From: Blautia coccoides
GTDB taxonomy: Bacteria; Bacillota; Clostridia; Lachnospirales; Lachnospiraceae
NCBI RefSeq assembly: GCF_034355335.1
Contig: NZ_CP136422.1
Span: 747,001 to 811,000 of the forward strand
Direction of reading: 5' to 3'
DNA: 64,000 nt
Below the pieces are notes generated by a model. That model ran no database searches and was not told the origin of the DNA. It saw only the letters and a list, made by a program, of their open reading frames with translations. Both the position numbers and the translations under genes were made by a program. Shown one piece after another: positions 48,772-58,446 of this stretch; within the stretch, counting starts at the first letter, position 1, and each line of letters starts with the position of its first letter.

Positions 48772-49134
48772 TTACCAGTCGTAACATGCGTCTATTTCCT
48801 GCTTCAACAGTTGCTTTATTGGGCAGCAGCTTTCTCCTTTTTTGATAGGTTCGAATAAATTTTTGTACATTAACAAAAAATCCCTCAATGTAATATGGAG
48901 AAGACATTCATCTGCTTCCGGGACACGTGCAAAGAGAAAATGTGCGGCGCTCATGGGAAAAATGCAAGGTCTTCCTTCAGCGTCCGGAAGAAAAAGAAAA
49001 TCTGCAGCTTCACAGGGATGCGCATAGGAACAGCATTGACAGTTCACATAAATACAGGCATGCCAATTCCCCTCACAGAGGGATAAAAAGCGATATGTGT
49101 GTTTGGCGTCTACTTTTATATGAGAATCCTGCAT
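48772..49134 (-). CDS. Cys/His-rich 120-aa protein, unknown
   Basis: Begins MQDSHIKVDAKHTYRFLSLC. Contains CQCCSYAHPCEAADF and a final SCCPIKQLL, suggesting metal binding. Lies between the adhesin terminator and the DUF3268 operon; AGGTG before ATG. Confidence 0.55.
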   Translation of the reverse strand: MQDSHIKVDAKHTYRFLSLCEGNWHACIYVNCQCCSYAHPCEAADFLFLPDAEGRPCIFPMSAAHFLFARVPEADECLLHITLRDFLLMYKNLFEPIKKGESCCPIKQLLKQEIDACYDW

Positions 49135-49146
49135 GATATTTCACCT

Positions 49147-49176
49147 CAAAAACGGTCCGGATACAGATCCGGACCG
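49147..49176 (-). terminator. Intrinsic terminator after the adhesin gene
   Basis: Perfect 9-bp stem CGGTCCGGA / TCCGGACCG followed by TTTTTG on the minus strand. Confidence 0.9.
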
Positions 49177-49193
49177 CATAGAAAAATTTTACG

Positions 49194-52100
49194 TTATGAT
49201 TTGTTTCTGCGTTTCTTATAAAACAGATAACCACCAGCTGAGATGAGAGCAAGGGAAGCAAAAGCCAGTATCAGGTAGAAAATAAAAGGAGTTTCGTCAC
49301 CCGTTTTTACTGGGCTTGATTTTGTTGTATTTTCTGATGGGGGTTCTGGTGGTGGCTCTTTGGGGAGTTCAGTAACTTTTACGGTTTGTCCCTTATCGTT
49401 TATATCCTCATGAGTGGCAATTAAGACTTCCGTTTTCCCATGAACGTAGAGAAGCTGTTCAAAGACGACAACTTCGTGTCCTGCAAGTGTCCTGGAGTCG
49501 AATGTAAAGCTCAATTCTACATTGCCGTCCGGCTTTTTGGGGATGAACTCTGTCTCAGACGTCACCTGCTTATTGTCGATCAGTAATGCCTTCCCGGTTT
49601 TTTTATCCATCAGGATACCTTTTATGCGGTAAGTATGTTTGCCGTCACTTATAAGATTTTTATAACTCACAGTATCCACAATAGTAACTTTTGTGTTTGT
49701 CGCCACTTCTTGATCACCATCTTCTCTATCCTTAGCAGAAGTCCTGATTTCCGGGAAGTAGATGGTCTGAGATTCATCCGTGATATCTGCATGGACAGCG
49801 ACCTCTTTCTTATTTACAGTGAGAGTCTCAAAAGCTACGATTGTTTTACCTTTTAGTTCACTACCGTCAAAGGTAAAGGTCAGCTCTATGCTGCCGGATG
49901 GTTCTTCGGGGATAAACTCTGCTTCGGCAGTAACCTGTTTGCCATTCACTTCCAAAACTTTTTTAGTTTCTTTATCCATCAAAACACCTGACAGATGATA
50001 GGTTCTGCCATCAGCAATCAGATTTTTGTATTCGACCATGTCTACAAGTGTTACTTCTTTATCTGCAGCAGCGTGATGGCTGTCGGTCTCTTTATCTGAG
50101 GCAGTAGTTGCAAGCTCCGGGAAAAGAATGGTCTGCCCGATATCCTCAAAATCTGCATGGGCTGCGACTTCCTTGTCCTTGTAAGTGACAGATTCAAATA
50201 CAACAACAGTTTTCCCACGCAGTTTGGAACCGATAAAGGTGAATGGGATGTCTACGGATCCAGAAGACTTTTTGGGCGTGAATTCCAATGTGGAGGTTAT
50301 CGGCTTTCCATCTGCTTCTACCGGTTTCCCAGTTTCCTTATCCATTAAAGTTCCGGTTACATGAAATGTCTCTCCAGGAACTAAATTTTTGTAAGTCATG
50401 GTGTCTATCAGGGTTACTTCCTCATCTGCGCAGGAAAGATTGCTGTCAGTATCTGCATCTTTGGCAGAGGTACTCACTTCTGGAAAGTAGACGGTCTGAT
50501 CCTCGTCAGTAATATCCGCATGGACTGCAAGTTTTAAATCTTCCTGATATAGCTCCTCAAATACAACCACTGTCTTGCCTTTTAAGGATGTGGCATCGAA
50601 AGTGAATTTTACTTTTACAGAGCCAGTAGATTTTTTTGCTTGAAAGGTAGTTTCTGCGGTCACTGGTTTTCCATCAATTTGGATTGGTTTTCCTGTTTCC
50701 TTATCCATGAGCGTACCTACCAATTTATATTCCTGCCCTTTTTTTAGCCCTTCAAATTCTACAGTATCCACTAACGTAATGGATTTTTCTGGTTTTGCCA
50801 TGTGAGAACCGCTTTCGTCATCCACTGCAGTGGTAGCGATGGTAATCTGGTCATCCGTCAGAGTCCCTAAGTCAACGGTAACCTTGTCCTTATAGACAGT
50901 TGCCTCGAACTTTAGGAGGTTCATACCCTCATTTACCTTGCATTTCTGTTCTTCTATGATATAGGTATCATAAATAAGGGCGCCTTTGGAATCATCCGGC
51001 GCAGAGCTGCCAAACCAGATTCCGTCTTCTGAAGTCTCGCCCCGATTGGTGTTTGCTGTATGTTTATTCCACTCTGCGGATGTGCTGGCATAGCCATTTT
51101 TGTCCGTTACCAGTGTATGGCTTTCACCGGTTGTTTTTGATGTGATGGAAAATGGAACATTGGCCAGGCGGTTTAAGTCTCCGTCGGACACTTTGACAAA
51201 TTCCAAATCACCCCGTATGACCTGATTGAGGATGGAATTGTCCTCAGAAGTCAGTTCCACGATTTTACCGTCTTCCACAATATCAAACTCAATGGATATT
51301 TTTCCGGTATTTAAGTATCCTTCAGGCGGTGCTATCTCATCAATACGGTAATGCCCAAAGGGGAGAGCATCTTTTTTCGTAGAGGCAATTCCTGCGGCAT
51401 TAGCTTTGAGGGTCATCACTACCTGGTTGGGTGCATAGGACTTCCCATTCACTAGAACCGGATTATTGTTTAGCGTGGTTATAGTAAATTCCGCATGTTC
51501 CAGGGATGTCCCACCCTGAGCCTCCGCTTTTTTTGTTTCCCAATCTCTTTTTTGTATCTTAACACCGCCCCGGAGGAGTTGTTCTTCAGCAATTATCACG
51601 TTGTATACAGAGATGGTTTCTTTCTTTCCATCGCCAACAATCTTTTGGACGAATACAGTATCATTGATTTTATATCCGCTGGGGGCTTTAGTCTCCTGGG
51701 CAGTAACAGTACCAATAGGGAAGCAGGCGGCTTTTCCATCATTATCGTAGTAGAACTCGTCACCAGAAACCAGATATTCCTTCGTAAAATGGATTTCTCC
51801 TTTGGCATCTGTTTTTAAAACCCAGGTACGTTTTGGTTTTTTTCCGCTGAGTGCAGGATCTGTATCAGATAATTCTTCATAAAACTTGAATGTAAATTCT
51901 GCATCTTTTAGAGTACCAGTCCCTTGGGGGAGATTTGTGCCAGTTTCTGCGTCCAGTTTTTGTAAAAGTAAGTCAACTGGGTTATTGGTCGGATTTTCTG
52001 GGACTTTCACGGTCTGAGTTTCTTCTGCGGTAACGGACACTTTATATTCCCGAGTGTCAATGGCGAAGCCAACGGGAGATTCCAGCTCTTTTAAAGTGTA

Positions 52101-52847
52101 ATTTCCTTCTTCAAGTTCTCCGGATTTTGCATAACCTTTTTCATCAGTTACTAAAGTTTCCACAAGCTTATCTTTTTTGTAGATACCATATTTGGCTCCC
52201 TTTAAGCTGTAATTTTCATTATCTTTGGAAACGGCATCATTGGAAGAAGACTTGCGTATTTCCAGAAATCCATTGGGGCGTTCGTACCAGCTTCCCGCTA
52301 TCGTTTGGCTGCCATAGCCTATTACAATAAAAGCTTTAAAAGATTTCGGGGGCGCTGGCAGTGATTCGATAGCGCTGGTGACAGCGATTGCCTTATCGAT
52401 GAAGCTCTGTGGTGCGCCATAGAAGGCGCCGCTGTTTGCATCTTTGCCAGCATATAAATACGCAACGACCAAATGACCAATCACATAGGCGTTATCGGTG
52501 CTCCAGTCATCCAAGTGTTGCTTTTTGATATTAGCGTCATAACCATATCCGCCAGGCAAATAATATAGTGCCTGGCGCACTATAGAATTTTTAGGAAGAT
52601 AATCGTATTCGTATTCTCCGGGAGCAGGTGTGCTTTTCATTGGCTCTAAGCAATAAGCTGTGTTATCTCCATCAAAGCTCATATGTGTGGTAAAGTAATC
52701 CCCATAAGGGATGGTAGGACCTGAATTAAAAGTCAAGGTTCCATCGGCTGCCTGAACCGGAATGCTGGCAAACGGTGACAAGGCTAAAAGGATAGCCATG
52801 AGATATGCGATTATCCTTGTATTATATCTTTTTGTTTCATTAATCAT
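49194..52847 (-). CDS. VaFE/SpaA-repeat surface adhesin with thioester-type N-domain
   Basis: A 1217-aa protein. ATG at 52847 is used because AGGAGG is 6 nt upstream (it touches the ATG at 52853). Signal peptide to about residue 35 (LALSPFASIPVQAADG). N-terminal TED-like domain with NTAYCLEPMKS and GAPQSFIDKA, which may form a Cys-Gln thioester. About three SpaA-type isopeptide domains, then four ~120-aa VaFE repeats each containing LMDKETGK and VVVFE motifs. C-terminal anchor SPVKTGD, TM helix, KKRR. Probably a mating-pair or host adhesin displayed by sortase. It is transcribed with the conjugation genes. Confidence 0.88.
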   Translation of the reverse strand: MINETKRYNTRIIAYLMAILLALSPFASIPVQAADGTLTFNSGPTIPYGDYFTTHMSFDGDNTAYCLEPMKSTPAPGEYEYDYLPKNSIVRQALYYLPGGYGYDANIKKQHLDDWSTDNAYVIGHLVVAYLYAGKDANSGAFYGAPQSFIDKAIAVTSAIESLPAPPKSFKAFIVIGYGSQTIAGSWYERPNGFLEIRKSSSNDAVSKDNENYSLKGAKYGIYKKDKLVETLVTDEKGYAKSGELEEGNYTLKELESPVGFAIDTREYKVSVTAEETQTVKVPENPTNNPVDLLLQKLDAETGTNLPQGTGTLKDAEFTFKFYEELSDTDPALSGKKPKRTWVLKTDAKGEIHFTKEYLVSGDEFYYDNDGKAACFPIGTVTAQETKAPSGYKINDTVFVQKIVGDGKKETISVYNVIIAEEQLLRGGVKIQKRDWETKKAEAQGGTSLEHAEFTITTLNNNPVLVNGKSYAPNQVVMTLKANAAGIASTKKDALPFGHYRIDEIAPPEGYLNTGKISIEFDIVEDGKIVELTSEDNSILNQVIRGDLEFVKVSDGDLNRLANVPFSITSKTTGESHTLVTDKNGYASTSAEWNKHTANTNRGETSEDGIWFGSSAPDDSKGALIYDTYIIEEQKCKVNEGMNLLKFEATVYKDKVTVDLGTLTDDQITIATTAVDDESGSHMAKPEKSITLVDTVEFEGLKKGQEYKLVGTLMDKETGKPIQIDGKPVTAETTFQAKKSTGSVKVKFTFDATSLKGKTVVVFEELYQEDLKLAVHADITDEDQTVYFPEVSTSAKDADTDSNLSCADEEVTLIDTMTYKNLVPGETFHVTGTLMDKETGKPVEADGKPITSTLEFTPKKSSGSVDIPFTFIGSKLRGKTVVVFESVTYKDKEVAAHADFEDIGQTILFPELATTASDKETDSHHAAADKEVTLVDMVEYKNLIADGRTYHLSGVLMDKETKKVLEVNGKQVTAEAEFIPEEPSGSIELTFTFDGSELKGKTIVAFETLTVNKKEVAVHADITDESQTIYFPEIRTSAKDREDGDQEVATNTKVTIVDTVSYKNLISDGKHTYRIKGILMDKKTGKALLIDNKQVTSETEFIPKKPDGNVELSFTFDSRTLAGHEVVVFEQLLYVHGKTEVLIATHEDINDKGQTVKVTELPKEPPPEPPSENTTKSSPVKTGDETPFIFYLILAFASLALISAGGYLFYKKRRNKS

Positions 52848-52865
52848 AAACATCCTCCTAAAGTT

Positions 52866-52897
52866 TGAAAAAATAAAAGACAGCGAAAGGTGCTGTC
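52866..52897 (-). terminator. Intrinsic terminator between VirB4 and adhesin genes
   Basis: GACAGC / GCTGTC stem followed by TTTTATTTTTT on the minus strand. It may let the adhesin be expressed at a lower level than the machinery, as no separate promoter is obvious. Confidence 0.7.
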
Positions 52898-52900
52898 CTG

Positions 52901-55900
52901 TTAACTTGCATATTGTTTTTGTCGTTCAATAATTTTAAGAAGCTCCTGGCGGTCTGTCGTAATCAACTCTTTTTCTAGGGTGGAAGCTTTAAACTCAACG
53001 GTAATATTGTTGTTATTAGTTGATATGAGTCCATTTCCTCTTTGGAAATGGGTAATGTTCATTACTTCAGTTTCTGACAGATGCAGGATGGATTGTACAC
53101 GTTGCGCCTCTTCGTCTTCCATATTGAGTACAATTTTTGTTTTGCAGTTGTTGATAATACCCTTTCCGTACTTGCCGTCATCCAGAGCAAAAAAGTCATT
53201 CAAGTCCTGTGTTGCAAAGATACCTGCTCCGGAGTAGGCTCTTATGATTTTAGCAATTTCCAAAACAAACTCTGCGGCAAGCCGGTTGCTGGAGGTGCCA
53301 ATTAGCTGCCAGACTTCATCTACAAAAATCGCTTTCTCTGCAGTCCGGTTTTCCTTCGCTTTATCCCAAACATAATCAAGAGCCACAAACATTCCGACTG
53401 TAAGCAGATCACTGGATCCGGTTAATTCGGAAATATCTAATATCGTGTATTTATTGGTCAGATCCACATTGGTTTGCTGGTTAAAAGAAGATGCAGAGCC
53501 ATGAACCAGTCGGTTCAAAATATGGGCAAGGCGTTTCGTGTCTTCACTTTTTATCAGAATGTTATATACATCCTCCAGAATTGGCATTTCTTTGTATTGC
53601 TCCGGATTGTCGGGGTCTAACAGGGTTTCGTTTTTATGTGATATGCCTTTTTGAGCATAAGTCTTTATCAGTGCTTCATCTAATAGCTGCTTCTCTTCAT
53701 GGCTCATATCAGGTATGAGCAAAGAGAAGAAAATATGGAGCTTTTGGATTTTTGCAGCCAAAGCTGAAGCATCCATGGTTGGTCCGTCCAACAGCTCATT
53801 CACGGAGTTGTCCACTTTCCGGATTTCCATGATATTGATACAGTTGCGGGAGGCGGGGGATATCTGGATAAATTCACCGCCTACATTTTGGCATGCCCTG
53901 TAGAACTCATGCCCCTTTAACGGCGCAATAATGAAAACCTGTATCCCTTTTCTGCGCATACGTAGTGCCATGGTCTGCATGGTAAACGTCTTGCCAGCTC
54001 CAGAGCACCCCAAGATACAGATATTACTGTTCTTGTATTGCTTGCTGTCAAAGATGTCTGCAATCACCAGCGAATTGTTGTGTTTGTTGACACCGAATAG
54101 AATTCCATTGTCATCACAGACAGAATAGCTGACAAAAGGGTAGCAGCTGGCAGCAGCTGAAGTCAGGACATTTCTTTTGGAAAGTTCAAACAGTTTTTTG
54201 TCCAGATTTGCCAGAGGTAAAGTGGATAAAAAGCCACGTTCCTGTAAAAAGTAGCAGGATTGCAGGTCCATATCCTGGGAGAGCAGTAGTTTTTTCATTT
54301 CCTGAATGCGCCACTGCAGTTCCTCCAGATGGGAAGCAGTAATGGTGATTAGGATATTAATGTAATAAAAGTCTTCGTTGTTTGCTAATCCCTGTTTTAA
54401 AAAATATCCTGCTCGTATAGCGGAATCCAAATCATCAAAATCTGAGTTTGTGTCGGAAGCATCCTTGATTTTCGAGCGGTTAATCCGGATTTGCTGTCCC
54501 AGTTGCTGCTGTATTTTATCCTTGGCCTGTTTATGCAGGTAAAAATCAATATCTATGCCTTCGCCGGCGTTGATCAGCAGTGACAACCAGCCAGGGACTG
54601 CCTTGTTTTTATAGCCGTTAGAAGGAACCAGCAGATATGCGTAATATATGCCATTAATGATTACATAATTAGGATGCTTGAAATCTACACTTTCTGGGGC
54701 AATAAATTCATTCATCCGGATGTGGTTCACTTCCTCTATCCGGTTCTGTGCTGCATACTGGCTGAGGACTTCATTAATACGCTTAGGTAACGGCTTTTCT
54801 GCACAGATGGTGCGGTTCAGGAGTGTGTACAGAACCTCGGTTGTAAATTCATCTTCATTATCATGAGTATTCACCTCATTACCACACTGATAAAGAAAGG
54901 TCTTTGCTGTCTGGGCAGCCGTTTCTAAAGCAGTTAGAATCTCTTTTTCTTCTACTTTCCGGTTGGCATTAAAAGGTTCATATTCAAAAATTAAAAAGAA
55001 CCTTCGGGATACCGCTTCCTTGGAACTCAGTTTTTTCACAAAGCGGATATAGTCTTCTTGTAGAATACGGCAATGGGGGTCAGTCTCACGGGAAAGCTCC
55101 AGTGCTGACTGTTCCAGATGCTTGTTGATATCCGCCTTTTTAGATATCATCTTAATCTGCAGCTTAACAGGGCTGATTTTCAGATAGGAGATGAAGCTAT
55201 AAATGATTCCTTGTTGTTCCCTGGCACTGCGCAGGAGAAAATTGATAGGCTCAACTTCCAGAATTTTAATATATCGGTGATCTGTGGTGTATACGATCCC
55301 ATTTGAAATTTTCTCAATTGGCAGATAATCTTCTAAAACCATCCGGCGTTTCTTTTTGCATGGCTTGGATACCGGAGGGGTATTTTGGGAAGGCGGATTT
55401 TTAAGACGGGCAGTTTTTAATGCTTCCTTTTCTTTGCACCTCGCTTTCTTTTGGGCTTGCCGGTATTTTTGCTTTTCCTTCTTTGCCTGAGCTTTTTCCC
55501 ATTTTTTTTCATATTTTAGAAATCGTATATCCTCTTTTGCCTGCAGGCGGATTCCCTGTTTTGTGGAAGTATCAAATTGTCTGCGCTCTTTTTTTTTAAT
55601 CTGTTTCTCAGGAAGCCTATCAGGGTCAATCCCTTGAGCGGTTTTCTCCTTCTGTGGTTCCTTAGGCTGATGCTTTTTTCCCCGTGCCTTATGTTCCTTA
55701 TTCCGGGGACGCCATTTATGGTTTTTATCCGGGGGGAGCATATCGGAACGGAAAAGGATTCTCCGGTTACACAAAAAGCGCAGGGCGTTGATGAAAAAGG
55801 CAGTCAGGCTTTCTCCGGCAACGCCAATGAGGGCTAACATGGAAGCTGGCAGTGCAGTCATACATAAAAGTATAATTTTGGCTGACAGTCCAGCAGGAAC

Positions 55901-56047
55901 AAAAGAGCAAATGGGGATACCGATACCAAGAGCCAGAACCAGTGCTTCAAGGAAATTTCTTATTTTGAAAGTTCCGCCAAAGATCGTTCCGCGTTCAATG
56001 AAATTACGGGGAAACAAAATAACCTGGTGTTCTTCTGGATTATTCAT
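52901..56047 (-). CDS. virB4: VirB4-type conjugation ATPase with N-terminal PrgI domain
   Basis: A 1048-aa protein. Residues ~1-110 match PrgI (VILFPRNFIERGTIFGG, then two TM helices IPICSFVPAGLSAKIIL and MLALIGVAGESLTAFF); a basic Lys/Gln-rich linker follows. The VirB4 ATPase has Walker A GCSGAGKTFTMQ (about residue 680), Walker B KAIFVDEVWQLIG and AIFATQDLNDFF. It powers pilin or DNA translocation in a Gram-positive type IV secretion channel. PrgI and VirB4 are usually separate genes, so this is a fusion. Confidence 0.92.
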   Translation of the reverse strand: MNNPEEHQVILFPRNFIERGTIFGGTFKIRNFLEALVLALGIGIPICSFVPAGLSAKIILLCMTALPASMLALIGVAGESLTAFFINALRFLCNRRILFRSDMLPPDKNHKWRPRNKEHKARGKKHQPKEPQKEKTAQGIDPDRLPEKQIKKKERRQFDTSTKQGIRLQAKEDIRFLKYEKKWEKAQAKKEKQKYRQAQKKARCKEKEALKTARLKNPPSQNTPPVSKPCKKKRRMVLEDYLPIEKISNGIVYTTDHRYIKILEVEPINFLLRSAREQQGIIYSFISYLKISPVKLQIKMISKKADINKHLEQSALELSRETDPHCRILQEDYIRFVKKLSSKEAVSRRFFLIFEYEPFNANRKVEEKEILTALETAAQTAKTFLYQCGNEVNTHDNEDEFTTEVLYTLLNRTICAEKPLPKRINEVLSQYAAQNRIEEVNHIRMNEFIAPESVDFKHPNYVIINGIYYAYLLVPSNGYKNKAVPGWLSLLINAGEGIDIDFYLHKQAKDKIQQQLGQQIRINRSKIKDASDTNSDFDDLDSAIRAGYFLKQGLANNEDFYYINILITITASHLEELQWRIQEMKKLLLSQDMDLQSCYFLQERGFLSTLPLANLDKKLFELSKRNVLTSAAASCYPFVSYSVCDDNGILFGVNKHNNSLVIADIFDSKQYKNSNICILGCSGAGKTFTMQTMALRMRRKGIQVFIIAPLKGHEFYRACQNVGGEFIQISPASRNCINIMEIRKVDNSVNELLDGPTMDASALAAKIQKLHIFFSLLIPDMSHEEKQLLDEALIKTYAQKGISHKNETLLDPDNPEQYKEMPILEDVYNILIKSEDTKRLAHILNRLVHGSASSFNQQTNVDLTNKYTILDISELTGSSDLLTVGMFVALDYVWDKAKENRTAEKAIFVDEVWQLIGTSSNRLAAEFVLEIAKIIRAYSGAGIFATQDLNDFFALDDGKYGKGIINNCKTKIVLNMEDEEAQRVQSILHLSETEVMNITHFQRGNGLISTNNNNITVEFKASTLEKELITTDRQELLKIIERQKQYAS

Positions 56048-56619
56048 GGGAGTACCTCCTCGTTAGCTTTGGTTTCTGTTCCCGCCTGGAATGGAACATC
56101 AGCATATCCGCCTTCCTTACGACTCTCAATGTCTTCGGTGGTAACTTTCGGAAGGGCGTCATCTGTGGGTTTGGCATAGGTAATCGTATCTGTTTGAACA
56201 GTCACCTGTTCCTTGCCAAAAGAAAAAGCGCCACTTGGTGCGCTATAATAAACAGTGAGGATATCCTCTTTCGTTAATTGAAAATAAAAACAGGTTGTAT
56301 TTTTGTCCGGATAATAGGTTTCCTCTGGCATAAATGTTACAGTTAGGTTTCCTTCATAACCTGCCTGCTTTAGATACTCCGGAAATTGTTCTTGCAGAGA
56401 GTCAATCTGGACTGATGCCAGAAAACTGTCAAACTTTTCAAAATCCTGAAAGGTTACCTTCAGGGAAGGTTTTTCCGGAAAGGACTCGGAACTTTTTTCA
56501 GGGGACGTGTCCTTTTTAAGACCATCTTTATCCATTCTCCAGATTGTGGGGAGGATGATACTCACTGTTATTAAAAGGATAAATAAAAAAATAGAAAGAA
56601 AAACTTTTTTTCTGCTCAT
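56044..56619 (-). CDS. Membrane-anchored extracytoplasmic conjugation protein (DUF6550-like)
   Basis: A 191-aa protein with one N-terminal TM helix (VFLSIFLFILLITVSIILP) and an exported domain (FDSFLASVQIDSLQEQFPEY, YAKPTDDALPKVTTEDIESR). Overlaps VirB4 by 4 nt. Role unknown; perhaps a VirB8-like or scaffold component. Confidence 0.7.
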   Translation of the reverse strand: MSRKKVFLSIFLFILLITVSIILPTIWRMDKDGLKKDTSPEKSSESFPEKPSLKVTFQDFEKFDSFLASVQIDSLQEQFPEYLKQAGYEGNLTVTFMPEETYYPDKNTTCFYFQLTKEDILTVYYSAPSGAFSFGKEQVTVQTDTITYAKPTDDALPKVTTEDIESRKEGGYADVPFQAGTETKANEEVLP

Positions 56620-56628
56620 AATATCTCC

Positions 56629-58443
56629 TTATTTTTTCTCAAAAATCCAGTAGGCATTTGCCGTACTGTGGATTTCACTCATCATATCGAATTCCCGGTT
56701 GATATAATTTTTTGAACGACTGTCATTGGGGTCGTTGACAAGAACCTTTCCGTTTGCAGTTACCCCTCTTAGGACGATAAAGTGTCCACCACTGGTAAAA
56801 AGCCCAGCTCGTTGTGAACTGATTACAGGATGCCCTTGGGACAATGCCTGTAGGACAGCGTTAGGGTCATTGGTCTGTGTGACGGAACCACAGCCAAAAT
56901 GGCTGGCAGCGGCAGCAAAATAGGACCAATATGTTCCAACATCAGGCATATAATAGGAATTTCCACACCAGGAAATGGCATCAATGGGTGTAATCGTTGT
57001 TCCGGTTAGATAACTGGCAATCATGGCGAAACTGGTAGGTCCACAGCCACTGGATGCGATGGAACCGCCACCATACGGTATATTGGAATAATCTGTCTGC
57101 AGGTAGTGCGGTATCTGCATTCCGTTTGCCGGATATGTACCATTTGTAGTGGTCACAGTATAATAGCGCAAGACGTGGTCCACATATTCCTTATCGCCAT
57201 AGATGCTGTAGTGCCAGTTGGGGCGTGCGCACATCATATCACTGTAGGCGATTGCATTTTCTTTTGTGTATCCGCCGTCACGGGCAATGGCCCAATCAAT
57301 ATAACCGGAGCCGTAATTATAAGCCTGAAGAGCCAGTTTTATACGGTCCAAATCTGTAGGACCGGTACAGCCTGCCTTATCCAGAGCATATTTTAGTTCC
57401 TGGATTCCACACTCAATGCTATATTCCGGGTCCGTTATGCCGTTAGGAACATGAGGATATTTTGTGTTAAATGCACCTTCCGCAGCCTGCATGACATCTA
57501 AGTAGCGACCGCCCGATTCTTGCATCATCACCGCTAGTATGAGTTCAACATAAGGACTCATGCCATACTTGGCGGCGATACGCTCCACTGCAGGACGGTA
57601 CGCCAGCACTTCATCTGAAACATTGGCGATAGCGATGCCCTCTGTTGTTGCACCGCCAAGGAAGGTAGTTAAATTTTCTGCATATGCCTCGGCAATTTTT
57701 TTCTGTTCATCGGTTAGGAAGAATATATGATCAGCAAAATAGGTATCACCGGCATATTTTACGGTATAGTTATGCCTTGTAAACGTGACCGTTTTTGTGG
57801 TGGATTCTCCAGCCATGTCCGGATTGCCTTCGGCGGCACCAGGATTCACCGTGACTTCCATAGTTACCGTTTCTGTAGTAATGTCATAAGTAAACAGGTC
57901 TTCTTCATAGTTACGAATTACTTTTTTTAACTCGGTGACATTGATTTCCTTGTAATCATTCCTGCTGGCGCAAAATTGAGAAATCAGAAGGTTGGCATTG
58001 ACAGATATATTGTATGCGTATGGATCCGTGATGGAAGCGACATCATCCTTCGGGATATTTGAAATTTTGGCATGTATGTCCGAAAGAGTCTGGTCATGGC
58101 ATTCTTTCAAAACTTCTATAATTGCTGTGTTAGCTGCCCGGATGTTTTCGTTGATAACCGTGTTGCTGTTAAAGGCACCGTTATCTTCTGTGAGACTTCC
58201 AAAAATCAAACCAGGAAGCATGACGATAAATAGCAACGGTAGCATGAGCAGGGCTATGAGAATGCAAAGCCCTTTTTTCAAGGAATGCCTGCATTCAATA
58301 GCAGTGCTGACAGCAGCACCAATTATCCCGCCAGTCGCGGCACCTTTTGCCAAGGCACCCGCAGCCTTTAGTTGCTTCGCCCCGGTGAGGGCAGATGTGC
58401 CTACCCCTACTGCCTCATCTAAACCGGAATGCTGTTCCGCCAT
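56629..58443 (-). CDS. Cell-wall hydrolase: lysozyme-like plus C39-like peptidase (CwlT/VirB1 role)
   Basis: A 604-aa protein. N-terminal TM helix (CILIALLMLPLLFIVMLPGL). The lytic transglycosylase/lysozyme-like domain has AVMMQESGGRY (catalytic Glu) and LALQAYNYGSGYIDWA. The C-terminal C39-like cysteine peptidase has SSGCGPTSFAMIAS (Cys), GGHFIVLRG (His) and VNDPND (Asp). It opens the peptidoglycan for the transfer channel, like Tn916 Orf14 or VirB1. Confidence 0.9.
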   Translation of the reverse strand: MAEQHSGLDEAVGVGTSALTGAKQLKAAGALAKGAATGGIIGAAVSTAIECRHSLKKGLCILIALLMLPLLFIVMLPGLIFGSLTEDNGAFNSNTVINENIRAANTAIIEVLKECHDQTLSDIHAKISNIPKDDVASITDPYAYNISVNANLLISQFCASRNDYKEINVTELKKVIRNYEEDLFTYDITTETVTMEVTVNPGAAEGNPDMAGESTTKTVTFTRHNYTVKYAGDTYFADHIFFLTDEQKKIAEAYAENLTTFLGGATTEGIAIANVSDEVLAYRPAVERIAAKYGMSPYVELILAVMMQESGGRYLDVMQAAEGAFNTKYPHVPNGITDPEYSIECGIQELKYALDKAGCTGPTDLDRIKLALQAYNYGSGYIDWAIARDGGYTKENAIAYSDMMCARPNWHYSIYGDKEYVDHVLRYYTVTTTNGTYPANGMQIPHYLQTDYSNIPYGGGSIASSGCGPTSFAMIASYLTGTTITPIDAISWCGNSYYMPDVGTYWSYFAAAASHFGCGSVTQTNDPNAVLQALSQGHPVISSQRAGLFTSGGHFIVLRGVTANGKVLVNDPNDSRSKNYINREFDMMSEIHSTANAYWIFEKK

Positions 58444-58446
58444 ATG

